64,000 nucleotides of DNA, from assembly GCF_010646885.2 (NCBI RefSeq), contig NZ_CP050700.1, positions 5,090,001 through 5,154,000 of the forward strand, read 5' to 3'. Positions 20,072-29,231 of this stretch are shown piece after piece; the first letter of the stretch is position 1; every line of letters starts with the position of its first letter. Source of the DNA: Desulfopila sp. IMCC35008. GTDB taxonomy: Bacteria; Desulfobacterota; Desulfobulbia; Desulfobulbales; Desulfocapsaceae. Position numbers and translations under genes: made by a program. The notes beneath the pieces were generated by a model. That model worked only from the letters and a program-made list of their open reading frames with translations, searched no databases and was not told the DNA's origin.

Positions 20072-20519
20072 TAGTTACTTTTTGACCAGTTTAAGTTCAT
20101 TCCTGACAAACGGATCCATGAAGTTGGCATGCCACAATATGGTGGTTTGATGGTCCGAAGCCTCTAAAGCACCCCCCCCGCTGCAATTACCAATTCAATA
20201 TTCAGATTACGGTGATGAATTACGATTTTGTAATGATGAAACATCCTGATATTACTCTCTTTTTTTGAGAAAAAAAGTAGCAGCTATGATATCGGGCTCC
20301 CCAACTATATCTTGATTATCACCCTAAGCCGGTATGGTAATTGCAAGGACTACAAACTGATGTGTGTATGAGATATATACATAATGGTCAGGATTTATTG
20401 CTCATTTCCTTCCGTCATAAAGCTGTCTGTCATGTTTTTATCATCTCAAGGTGCAAAGGGTGGCACTTACACAAAATAAGAATTCGTTCCAGAAAAAGTA
20501 AATGGGAGAGGGGTTTTGG
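20072..20519. other. Region upstream of the Rhs gene
   Basis: The stretch lies between the outward-facing C4 junction and the Rhs start codon. It should hold the Rhs promoter. No confident -35/-10 pair or operator stands out, and no gene is visible. GGGAGAGGGG at 20503-20512 is the likely ribosome site for the ATG at 20520. Confidence 0.5.
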
Positions 20520-23500
20520 ATGAAACGTCAAATTAAGATTATTTTAACTATGCTATGTCTATTTTTGGGCATGCTATTTTCGATAAAGGGTCTCGCCTTT
20601 GCGGACAGCGAATGTGGAGGGTATTCCTGGATAGAGAGTAATTTGAAATGCTCCGATCTTGGGCTCAACACCAATGCCAGTACTCAGGATTGTTCCATAG
20701 GAACCACCACTATCTGTGACGATAAGGCTGGAGCCTACCGCACATGCGTGAAGGCGTGCGACGGCTCAACCGGAGGTGGTGGTAACACCGGAGGCGGAGG
20801 TGGCCTCACTCAGGAACAAATAGATGCCATAGCCGCGGTACTTGCAGCACTACAAAGTGCTCAAGGTTTTGCAGGTGATGCCGCAGCGCAACTCGCGGCC
20901 TTAAATAACCTGTATAGCAGTCTTGCAGGCCTCCAATCCAGCCTGAACAATTATCGTGGCCAAGTCGCATCTTCTCTCACCTCTATTCAGGGTTCCCTTT
21001 CTCTTGTTGCAGGGTACCTGGCTCAGGGTCAGACCCTCGGTCCCCAGGGACTGGCGATGATCGAAAAACAGGTCGCAACAGCAGTGGCTGAACGTGTTGC
21101 CGCCAATGTTCGGAATACCCAGACGCAAGGGTGTACAACAGGTGACCCGGTTCTTGTTGCCAGTGGTTTCGAGACCTACAATGAAGAAGACTACAGCTAT
21201 AAGTCTGTCAACGATGTGATTCGCATTGCTCGGCAGTTCCGCAGTAATAAAACAGATCTGGTATCTTCATTTGGTACCAGCTGGTTCTTTAACTACGACA
21301 CCAAGGTTGTGGCCGGTCGTAAGCCGCATATCAAAGAGCGTGAAATCCTGACAGCAGATTTACAGACTGAAGCTCAGCGATTAGCAGACCTGGCAGTAGC
21401 GGCCATGAATGACGCCCTGAACAATCTGGAAACAGCTCAACAGGCAGCACTGAACGCCAGAGCCAAAGCGAGTGAAATATCAGGGGTACGGAATCAGATC
21501 CAGGCTCAATATAATGCGATCGCCAGTGCTGCAAGTTCTGCTGACAGTGCAGCAAATACGGCCTCCAGTCAGGCAGGTATAGCCGGTACCGATGAGGCAA
21601 ACAGCAATGCAGCAGCTGCGGCCAGTGCCGCTGCAAGCGCTAATGTCTCATTGACTACAGCTGGAAGTAAGCTTTCATCGGCAAATGCTATCTTAAGTCA
21701 GGCAAACGCCACAGCGGATGCAGCAGATGCAGATGTTGTAATCGCAGAGCAAGCCGTAGCTGATATCGAGCAAAAAGAAGATGCGATACAGGTCATTCTG
21801 GTGGAGCGTATTGCCGATGCAGCCCAGGCAGCAGATGAAGCCAGAAAAGAAGAGGAGAGGTATCCACTTGATGCATATCCGGCAGATCCTACAGTTTACT
21901 TTGGTCCGGGCTATGTAAAGATTTTCACCGAAGAGGGAACACCTATCGTCTTCCAGGAAAATGAAGATGAAGAGGGGCATTACTTCCCGGTATCTGATAA
22001 CGGCAGCTATACCGATGAAATTATAGCTGTAGAGAACGGTTTCAAACTGGTTAATAAGCATCAGGAGGTGAGGGAGTTTCTGCACAATGGCAAAGGCATT
22101 TTCTTTCTTTCAAAAACAGTTGACACCAATAACAACACAAACCTCTTTGCCAGAACCAGTGACAAACTTGATGAGATCACTGATGCAGTCGGTAGGAAAA
22201 CCACATTTACCTATAATGAAGATGGTTTTATCTCCTTGGTTGTTGATCCGGAAGGTCATGAGCATAAGTACAGCTATAACGGCTCACTGCTCGTAAGCTA
22301 CACCGACCCCATGGGGTACGCTTACAACTACACCTATGATGATGCCGGTCGTGTGATCAGCCGTATCGATCCTCAAGGTGCAGCTCACAGTTATGTTTAT
22401 GATGAACAGTCCAGGGTGACCCTTGAAACAGATAAAGAAGGGTTCAATTTCATTTACAACTATAATCCGGAGAACCGTACCACAAAAGTCACTGACCGTA
22501 GAGGATTGGTTACAACCTACGTTTATAATGAGAGTAACAGGCTGGAAAGAACCCTCTATCCAGATGGTTCTGAAATCTCTTATGCCTATGATGGCAGAAA
22601 CAATGTTGTGGCTATCAATGATGAAAACGGCAACATTACCTATCTCAACTACAATGAGAATAACGATGTAACTGCAACCACGAATGCTCTTGGTGAAAGA
22701 ACAGAGATCACCTATGAGTCCAGTTTTAACAAAGTTTCTTCAGTAACTGATGCACGTGGCTTTACCAGGTCCTTTTCGTATGATGGGAGTGGTAACCTTA
22801 TCGGGATATCACATCCTGACGGAACAAGCAGGACTATCTCGTACAACGAGTTTGGCCTTCCTGATAGCGTGACCGATGAAAATGGCAATACAACAACCCT
22901 TGGCTATAACGGTCTTGCTCAACTGGTAAGCACCACCTTTGCGGATGGCAGCAGTCGTGAACTCACCCAGGATATCATTGGCAGGGTAACTTCTGTTCGT
23001 GATGAACTCGGCAATACCACCAGCTTTACCTACAACGACCTTGGGAGTCTGGTGTCCACCATCGATCCGGTAGGTGCAGAAACCCGCTTTGAATACGATG
23101 AATTGCAACGCAAGGTCCGGACGATAAACGCTTTAGGCAATGCCACAGCTTATGAGTATTCCAGACGCGGCAATATCCTCTCTGAAACCGATCCTCTTGG
23201 AAACACCGTCAGCTATTCTTATGATGGTGCCGGGAATATGGTGGAAAAGACCTTTCCCAACGAAACAGGGGTCGAGTTTGGTTATGATGCGAGGAATCGT
23301 CTGGTACAAAAGCTCACCTTTCCTGGCAATCTTGAAACTGTTTACTCCTATGATGGAAAAGGACTGAAGATTTCCGAGCAGGATGCAAACGGTAATATCA
23401 CCTCTTTTACCTATGATGCCGCAAATCGGCCTACCGGTAAAACTGATGCTACAGGTTCCACCATCACAGCAAGTTATGACCCTGTAGGTAACATTATTCA

Positions 23501-25619
23501 GGTGGCTGATGGTAATGGAAACCCTATCTCCTATAACTATGATGGAATGAACCGGCTGATTTCCCAGGTAAACGCTTTGGGGAATACCACCAACTACTGG
23601 TATGACGGTATCGGAAATCTGAGCAGAAAACAGAATCCTGATGGAACGCGCATCGATTACAGCTATGACAGCCGCAACCGGTTAATCGCTGTTGTGTATC
23701 AGGACGGAACCGAGAAGTCCTTTACCTATGATATTGCCGGTCGCATGGTTGGCATGGCTAATGAGGAGACATCAGAATCCCGCGAGTATGATGCACGTGG
23801 CCGTCTTATAGCAACAACCGATTATTATAACGGTAGAATCGATTATGGGTATGATCTCCTTGGTAACCGAACCTCAATGATCGATCCGGATAATGGTACA
23901 TTTTCCTATGGATATGACGAGAAGAACCGGTTGATTGCCTTCACCGATCCTGAAGGAAAAGTTACCTCCTATGTCTATGATGTCATGGGTCGGGTAACCT
24001 CTATTGATTATCCAAACAATAGTCAAACAGTACAAGTCTACAATAATGATAACAGGCTTGAGTCCATGATCACCACCAGTGACAAAGATGGTGTCCTGGC
24101 TTCATTTGTATATACGTACGATAATGTGGGCAACAAGTTGTCCATGACTGAAGAAACAGGCGTTACCAGCTATCAGTATGATGCCGCCTATCGCCTTGTT
24201 CATGTTCAATATCCGGAGATTGCCGGTGCCAGCGGTGTAAAAAATAATGGGAGCACCAAAGGAAAAGGTAAGAAAAAGGGCCACCAGGTTGAGGTCGTTC
24301 CCACTTCCGTTTCTTATGAATATGATGCAGCTGGAAACAGACTGTCTAAATCAGATGAAATATCAAAAATAGATTACTCGTATAACGAAGCCAACCAACT
24401 TGTCCAGGCCGGTGATATCACCTATAGTTACGATGCCAACGGTAACAGGGTAACCAAACAGGGAGAAGCGGGAACCAGTCAATATTTTTACAATTCTGAT
24501 AATTTTCTGGTACAATTCAATGATCCGGAAAACGATGTAACGGTATATGGCTATGATGCCATGAACCGGAGGATCTACAAATCTCAGGGTAATAAGCAAA
24601 AGGACGTAACAGCGTACCTCTATGATGGACTTGAAGTATTGCAGGAAGTTACCGGTAATAATGCCAACAAGATAACGGCCTATTATCGTGCAAACGGCCG
24701 GATCATCACCCAGCAGAAGTACAACGTCTCCCAAGGTCATAATAATCGGTACCAGAATCGTCCTGAAGGTCGTCAGCTGTTCTATGCCTATGATGGGCTC
24801 GGGAGTGTTGCAGCTCTTTCTAATCATCAGGGTAAACTGAAGACCCGGTATCAGTACGATGCTTTTGGTGAAGTACTGGCTGGAGATCTGACCGACAATC
24901 CCTATGCTTTTACCGGGCAGCGGTTAGATCCTGAAAGCAATTTGTATAATTTTCATTTCAGGAAATATGATGCTGAAGTGGGTGTTTGGACTACTGCTGA
25001 TCCGATTGGAGTGATTGGTGGGGTTAATCTTTATCAGTATGTTCAAAGCAATCCTGTTAATCTGAAAGACTATTTAGGGCTTTCAAACTACAATGGGGAT
25101 GGTAGTGATGACAGCGATGTTACAGGTAGTGATAAAGAAGGAGATGGAGAGTCTGAAGGTTTTTGGGCAGGCGTTGGCTCGTATTTCACTGGTATTCAGC
25201 GTGCTATGGTTCATTCTATGCGACGTTCAGGGATTTTAGGAGAAAAAGCTAGAATTGAGGCCATAATCGAAGAAAAAATAGCTAATAAGATTGCCTTTGA
25301 AGTATTGAGAAATCCTACCTTGAGAAATATGGCTATAAAGGAAATGAAAAATTACGCTAGCCACAATAAAGCAAAGATTGCTGGAAGAGCCGCAACAGGT
25401 TTAGCTATTGGAGCGGCAGCATCACGTTACGGTGGGGCTTATGCATGGGCAGCCGCCGCCGCCACTACAGCTGGTGCGATGATGGGAGATAGCAAAGAAG
25501 CAATCCACCAAAATATTAAAGAGGCCGTTGAAAATCCAGCAGAAACTGCAGCGCAACTGGGGGCGGCTTTAATGGGAGGTGATGCCGGTGGACCAAATGA
25601 TGGATGCAAAGAGAAATGA
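20520..25619 (+). CDS. Full-length Rhs/YD-repeat polymorphic toxin with Sec signal peptide
   Basis: The 1699-residue protein starts at ATG 20520. It has a Sec signal peptide (predicted cut after Ala28), a Cys-containing segment and a Gly-rich linker near 85-95. A DUF6531-like entry (GDPVLVASGFETYNEED) at about 207 is interrupted at about 273-447 by an Ala-rich coiled-coil insert. About 30 YD repeats form the shell from about 560 to 1380, with a Lys/Gly-rich loop near 1245. The conserved closing core (GVWTTADPIGVIGGVNLYQY) ends near 1521. The tip, 1522-1699, has an acidic linker, a helical stretch and an Ala/Gly-rich hydrophobic segment near 1625-1655, suggesting membrane insertion. No VgrG, PAAR or secretion genes are nearby, so the export route after Sec is unclear. 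Confidence 0.95.
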   Translation: MKRQIKIILTMLCLFLGMLFSIKGLAFADSECGGYSWIESNLKCSDLGLNTNASTQDCSIGTTTICDDKAGAYRTCVKACDGSTGGGGNTGGGGGLTQEQIDAIAAVLAALQSAQGFAGDAAAQLAALNNLYSSLAGLQSSLNNYRGQVASSLTSIQGSLSLVAGYLAQGQTLGPQGLAMIEKQVATAVAERVAANVRNTQTQGCTTGDPVLVASGFETYNEEDYSYKSVNDVIRIARQFRSNKTDLVSSFGTSWFFNYDTKVVAGRKPHIKEREILTADLQTEAQRLADLAVAAMNDALNNLETAQQAALNARAKASEISGVRNQIQAQYNAIASAASSADSAANTASSQAGIAGTDEANSNAAAAASAAASANVSLTTAGSKLSSANAILSQANATADAADADVVIAEQAVADIEQKEDAIQVILVERIADAAQAADEARKEEERYPLDAYPADPTVYFGPGYVKIFTEEGTPIVFQENEDEEGHYFPVSDNGSYTDEIIAVENGFKLVNKHQEVREFLHNGKGIFFLSKTVDTNNNTNLFARTSDKLDEITDAVGRKTTFTYNEDGFISLVVDPEGHEHKYSYNGSLLVSYTDPMGYAYNYTYDDAGRVISRIDPQGAAHSYVYDEQSRVTLETDKEGFNFIYNYNPENRTTKVTDRRGLVTTYVYNESNRLERTLYPDGSEISYAYDGRNNVVAINDENGNITYLNYNENNDVTATTNALGERTEITYESSFNKVSSVTDARGFTRSFSYDGSGNLIGISHPDGTSRTISYNEFGLPDSVTDENGNTTTLGYNGLAQLVSTTFADGSSRELTQDIIGRVTSVRDELGNTTSFTYNDLGSLVSTIDPVGAETRFEYDELQRKVRTINALGNATAYEYSRRGNILSETDPLGNTVSYSYDGAGNMVEKTFPNETGVEFGYDARNRLVQKLTFPGNLETVYSYDGKGLKISEQDANGNITSFTYDAANRPTGKTDATGSTITASYDPVGNIIQVADGNGNPISYNYDGMNRLISQVNALGNTTNYWYDGIGNLSRKQNPDGTRIDYSYDSRNRLIAVVYQDGTEKSFTYDIAGRMVGMANEETSESREYDARGRLIATTDYYNGRIDYGYDLLGNRTSMIDPDNGTFSYGYDEKNRLIAFTDPEGKVTSYVYDVMGRVTSIDYPNNSQTVQVYNNDNRLESMITTSDKDGVLASFVYTYDNVGNKLSMTEETGVTSYQYDAAYRLVHVQYPEIAGASGVKNNGSTKGKGKKKGHQVEVVPTSVSYEYDAAGNRLSKSDEISKIDYSYNEANQLVQAGDITYSYDANGNRVTKQGEAGTSQYFYNSDNFLVQFNDPENDVTVYGYDAMNRRIYKSQGNKQKDVTAYLYDGLEVLQEVTGNNANKITAYYRANGRIITQQKYNVSQGHNNRYQNRPEGRQLFYAYDGLGSVAALSNHQGKLKTRYQYDAFGEVLAGDLTDNPYAFTGQRLDPESNLYNFHFRKYDAEVGVWTTADPIGVIGGVNLYQYVQSNPVNLKDYLGLSNYNGDGSDDSDVTGSDKEGDGESEGFWAGVGSYFTGIQRAMVHSMRRSGILGEKARIEAIIEEKIANKIAFEVLRNPTLRNMAIKEMKNYASHNKAKIAGRAATGLAIGAAASRYGGAYAWAAAAATTAGAMMGDSKEAIHQNIKEAVENPAETAAQLGAALMGGDAGGPNDGCKEK
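24675..25084 (+). repeat. Shared Rhs core segment: homology block for tip exchange
   Basis: This about 410-bp part of the Rhs gene, starting at AACGGCCTATTATCGTGC, is repeated with high similarity at the start of all ten orphan cassettes (junctions near 11702, 13011, 15085, 20071, 26158, 27609, 30956, 32265, 34766 and 36490). Homology stops abruptly at its left edge and fades at its right edge, where tips diverge. Confidence 0.9.
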
Positions 25620-25906
25620 TTACAAACTTTAAATGCCCTGAGTGTGGAGAAATAAACAATTGTGGATTCAAGCGATTTTATAATGGCACTCTTTTTCCAA
25701 TAAATTGCAAAAATTGTAATGGGAAATTTGTCCAGCACCCTTGGATCACAATGGTTTATACCGCTGTAGCTTATATTCTTCTAATTGTATGCGGTGCACT
25801 TATATTTCTGTCTGGGTATTGGAACTTGTGGCCATTGATCGTACTGCTGTTTGTGGTACTTGAATTGATCAGGGTAGTAACTGTTCCATTAATTAAATGT
25901 AAGTGA
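25616..25906 (+). CDS. Immunity protein of the current Rhs tip: zinc-ribbon membrane protein
   Basis: The ATG at 25616 overlaps the Rhs stop codon (ATGA), giving 96 residues. The N-terminus has two CxxC-type pairs (FKCPECGEINNCG and INCKNCNGKF), a zinc ribbon. Two hydrophobic segments follow (about residues 45-68 and 75-90). A membrane-bound immunity protein fits the hydrophobic tip it is paired with. Immunity function is inferred from position. Confidence 0.75.
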   Translation: MITNFKCPECGEINNCGFKRFYNGTLFPINCKNCNGKFVQHPWITMVYTAVAYILLIVCGALIFLSGYWNLWPLIVLLFVVLELIRVVTVPLIKCK

Positions 25907-25972
25907 AAGATATATAGCCATATAATAGTTTCCCTCATTATATGTATAAAGTTTTAAATGTATCAAGCTAGT

Positions 25973-26010
25973 GCGAGCTAAGACTGTCAGCAGTCTTGGC
26001 TCGCTCTTTT
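25973..26010 (+). terminator. Terminator after the Rhs-immunity pair
   Basis: GCGAGC-T-AAGACT pairs with AGTCTT-G-GCTCGC around a six-base loop, followed by TCTTTT. Confidence 0.88.
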
Positions 26011-26157
26011 GTATAAAGATTACAACTAATAGGCTTCCGGAGTCTTAATAACATCTCCATACTTTTTCGTACTAGCGAAAGGGCATAGCTGATCATAATC
26101 ATTCTCTAATTCTAGAATAGTTCTCAAAAATATTTTTGTTCGTTAAAAATCACCATA

Positions 26158-27048
26158 ACGGCCTATTATCGTGCAAACGGTCTGATCGTAACTCAGCAGA
26201 AGTATAACGTTTCCCAGGGTAACAACAACCGATACCAGAATCGTCCTGAAGGTCGGCAGCTGTATTATGCCTATGATGGACTTGGCAGTGTTGCAGCTCT
26301 TTCCAATCACCAGGGTAAACTGAAGACTCGGTATCAGTATGATGCTTTTGGTGAGGTACTTTCTGGTGATCTGAGTGATAATCCCTATGCTTTTACCGGG
26401 CAGCGGTTAGATCCAGAAAGCAATCTGTATCATTTTCATTTTAGACAATATGATGCTGAAGTTGGTGTTTGGATCACTGCTGATCCAAGCGGTATTGTCT
26501 TTGATGGTCCCAATCTATACCAATATGTGAACAATAATCCTGTCACATTCATTGATGTTATCGGCCTATTTGCTGACGCTGATGGTATGGATGATACACG
26601 TTCACCCGGTAGTCTTGAGGATGCTAACGGAAATGGTGGTAATGATGGCTATGGTTTTACCGATTTTGTTATTGATGTTGTAAGCGTAGCACTGACGGCT
26701 GTAGATTTTATATTAGGAGGACCGACCGGGGAAGGTATTGCTCCTGCCCTCGCTATTCAAAGTCTAAAAACTACAACAAAAAAGGTTGTTACTTCTGGTG
26801 TAAAACTGACAAGAGGAGGGAAGCGAAAAATTGGGAACCTCCAAGATCTTAAAGACATGCGAGCAGATGAAGCCATAAGATTGAGAGGTGGTGGAAAGAG
26901 CCAGGTTGACCAATTAAGTACAGATTTAAAAGAAAAAACTGTAGGCGAAATTGCCAACATGGCAGCCACCAAAGATCCTGCTGCTGAGACTGCTATGAAA
27001 ATGATTAAACAGGCAAGTTCAAAAGCCGGCAAATACTGTGGAAAGTAA
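26158..27048 (+). CDS. Orphan Rhs tip cassette C5
   Basis: The frame is open for 296 codons from the junction at 26158. After the core piece (DPSGIVFDGPNLYQYVNNNP) there is a linker GLFADADGMDDTRSPGSLED that recurs in C9 and C10, a hydrophobic segment (VIDVVSVALTAVDFILGG), and a basic C-terminal domain with LKDMRADEAIRLRGGGKSQ and KDPAAETAMKMIKQA. The basic tail could bind nucleic acid, but I do not recognise a family. No start codon lies at the junction. Confidence 0.72.
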   Translation, partial: TAYYRANGLIVTQQKYNVSQGNNNRYQNRPEGRQLYYAYDGLGSVAALSNHQGKLKTRYQYDAFGEVLSGDLSDNPYAFTGQRLDPESNLYHFHFRQYDAEVGVWITADPSGIVFDGPNLYQYVNNNPVTFIDVIGLFADADGMDDTRSPGSLEDANGNGGNDGYGFTDFVIDVVSVALTAVDFILGGPTGEGIAPALAIQSLKTTTKKVVTSGVKLTRGGKRKIGNLQDLKDMRADEAIRLRGGGKSQVDQLSTDLKEKTVGEIANMAATKDPAAETAMKMIKQASSKAGKYCGK

Positions 27049-27054
27049 AATCAG

Positions 27055-27450
27055 ATGAATACAAGCGAGATAAATAAAATTGTAGAATTAGGACATAAGC
27101 TCTCATCGATAAGATATTTCCATCATAAAGATCTACCAACAGATATAGTATGTATTGAATTGTGTTTCAGTGACATCTGTATATACATAAATATAGATGA
27201 GCAAGATGACACGCTGAATGTAACCCCTCAAGGTCCAATTGATAACGCCATTAAAGAGTTTGATACCCATTTTTTTGATGAAGCTGTTAATCGATCACTC
27301 AGGTGGTTCTGGCTTATGGAGAACAATAATGGTTATAGAGATGCACTTCAGTTCGAATTTGCTAATAATGTGAGTGAACCACCTGTAATTATACAGCTAA
27401 TGGCCATAGGTTCGCGAATATCAATTAGGAGGGTGTTGACTGACGAGTAA
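27055..27450 (+). CDS. C5 immunity protein, cytoplasmic
   Basis: The 131-residue acidic protein has no signal or membrane segment. It shows a strand-rich pattern (IVCIELCFSDICIYINI) and FEFANN, and follows the C5 toxin by six bases. A cytoplasmic immunity protein suggests a toxin acting in the cytoplasm, unlike most pairs in this island. The assignment rests on position. Confidence 0.65.
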   Translation: MNTSEINKIVELGHKLSSIRYFHHKDLPTDIVCIELCFSDICIYINIDEQDDTLNVTPQGPIDNAIKEFDTHFFDEAVNRSLRWFWLMENNNGYRDALQFEFANNVSEPPVIIQLMAIGSRISIRRVLTDE

Positions 27451-27492
27451 AATAAAATTGAATTGAGATTGATTCGAATTACAGTGCTGTCG

Positions 27493-27527
27493 AAATGAGC
27501 TAAGAGTAATGGTGTCTTAGCTCATTT
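27493..27527 (+). terminator. Terminator of cassette C5
   Basis: AAATGAGCTAAGA pairs perfectly with TCTTAGCTCATTT (13 bp), followed by GTTTGG. It sits 42 bases after the immunity stop. Confidence 0.75.
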
Positions 27528-27608
27528 GTTTGGTCAAAGACAGTAATGTTTTATCACTTCAACATCTCAAAACCCGTGCCGATAGTATTACTGCTCACCA
27601 AGTAACTA

Positions 27609-28490
27609 ACGGCCTATTATCGTGCAAATGGCCGGATCGTTACTCAGCAAAAGTATAATGTCTCCCAGGGTAATAACAACCGGTACCAGAACCGTCCTGA
27701 AGGTCGGCAGCTGTTTTATGCCTATGATGGACTCGGGAGTGTTGCGGCTCTTTCCAATCACCAGGGTAAACTGAAGACCCGGTATCAGTATGATGCATTT
27801 GGTGAGGTGCTGACCGGGGATCTGACTGACAACCCTTATGCATTTACCGGGCAGCGGTTAGATCCGGAAAGCAATCTGTATCACTTCCATTTCAGACAAT
27901 ATGATGCTGAGGTGGGTGTATGGACTACAGCTGATCCGATTGGAGTGATTGGCGGGGTTAATTTGTACCAATACGTTAATAGCAATCCCATAAATCATGC
28001 TGATTTTCTCGGTCTGACTGGTGGTGAGGAGTCAGAGGACAACGAATCTAATGATACTGGAGATTACGACGATGCTCCCTCAACAAGCGAGGAAGACACG
28101 GAGGAGGAAGAGGACAAAGGTTTTTTTGGTAATCTTGTAGATAAACTTGGCGATATAAAACAACAAATCAGTAATGCAGTTTCAACGGTTGGCGAGGCTA
28201 TAAAAGGCTTTTTTGGAGGTGCAAAAGGGCCAAAAAGCAACACCGGTCTTGTCGTTGGATTAGGCAACGCTGCATTTGAAGTCGAGAAAGAGCAATACAA
28301 GGCTATGAAGCGAGGATATGAGCAATGGAGGCAATGTCAACAACCAGGGGCCCAAGATAATCCTGCTTGCGATGATAGACTGCCGGGATATCTTCCCAAT
28401 ACAAATTGGGAAAATAAGAATTGGGAAAATTTGGGTGGAGGAGTTGATGTTAAATTTGAAGATCTCAATTGGGATAAAGCTTTCAACTAA
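27609..28490 (+). CDS. Orphan Rhs tip cassette C6 (copy of C3)
   Basis: This encodes the same protein as C3 on the left arm: Rhs core piece, Glu-rich linker, helical segment and a Trp/Asn-rich end. The codon series before the junction holds a TAA two codons upstream (AAG TAA CTA ACG), so it cannot be translated by read-in from the left and has no start of its own. Confidence 0.72.
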   Translation, partial: TAYYRANGRIVTQQKYNVSQGNNNRYQNRPEGRQLFYAYDGLGSVAALSNHQGKLKTRYQYDAFGEVLTGDLTDNPYAFTGQRLDPESNLYHFHFRQYDAEVGVWTTADPIGVIGGVNLYQYVNSNPINHADFLGLTGGEESEDNESNDTGDYDDAPSTSEEDTEEEEDKGFFGNLVDKLGDIKQQISNAVSTVGEAIKGFFGGAKGPKSNTGLVVGLGNAAFEVEKEQYKAMKRGYEQWRQCQQPGAQDNPACDDRLPGYLPNTNWENKNWENLGGGVDVKFEDLNWDKAFN

Positions 28491-28522
28491 TACCTTTACT
28501 TAACTAATTCTCGAGAATACCT

Positions 28523-29215
28523 ATGAAAATAATCAGTTACCTGCTTTCATTGTGTGGAATCATCTTCATCGTACAGCAGGTGTATGCAGTAGCTGGGGAG
28601 AACCAAGAACATGGTAATCCTGTAACGTCATTTTCAAAAATTGCCGAAGATGGCACGGCAATGAATTTTGAAATAGATGGGAACACAGTAATTGCAAACA
28701 CTTTGGGCGTAAAAACAAGATATAGAGATATTGATATCCATGAATCGAACGGTTTTCGCCTGGAATCCTATTATCAATCCTTTCTTAAAGGTGCACTTCT
28801 TAAGAAAGAGGATTTGAACAGGGAAACGTTGATTGCAACCTTATCTCATCCGACCATTGGAAATGTAGCAGTAGGGCATAATGCCCTTGGGGCTAATGAT
28901 AATGGTATTGAGCTAAGACAAAGAGATAAAAAGGATACTTATCTCTTTGTCGTTGATTATGATGGCGATGGCCTCATGGATCACCTAAGTTACACTGTGC
29001 TTGATTCTTCGGGTAGTCCTGTCAAAATTGTTGATGATTATGGCATGGATGGTCAAGCAGACTATAAACATGATATCAAAACGGGTGAAACTTCAGTTTT
29101 TTATCAAGGAAAGTGGCATACTGCTAAAAGAGGTGAGCAAGAGCTCATTATTAGTGGCAAGCCAACCTCTATTAACTCTATTCTACGGGAAATCAAAAAG
29201 AACAATAGAAAATAA
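28523..29215 (+). CDS. C6 immunity protein, secreted (copy of the C3 immunity protein)
   Basis: The 230 residues are identical to those of the gene at 14171-13479, including the signal peptide and DxDxDG segment. The stop codon lies only eight bases before the target duplication of the IS4 element, so the gene is intact but its terminator is now about 1.3 kb away. Confidence 0.75.
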   Translation: MKIISYLLSLCGIIFIVQQVYAVAGENQEHGNPVTSFSKIAEDGTAMNFEIDGNTVIANTLGVKTRYRDIDIHESNGFRLESYYQSFLKGALLKKEDLNRETLIATLSHPTIGNVAVGHNALGANDNGIELRQRDKKDTYLFVVDYDGDGLMDHLSYTVLDSSGSPVKIVDDYGMDGQADYKHDIKTGETSVFYQGKWHTAKRGEQELIISGKPTSINSILREIKKNNRK

Positions 29216-29231
29216 TTGTTTGACCCTTTTG

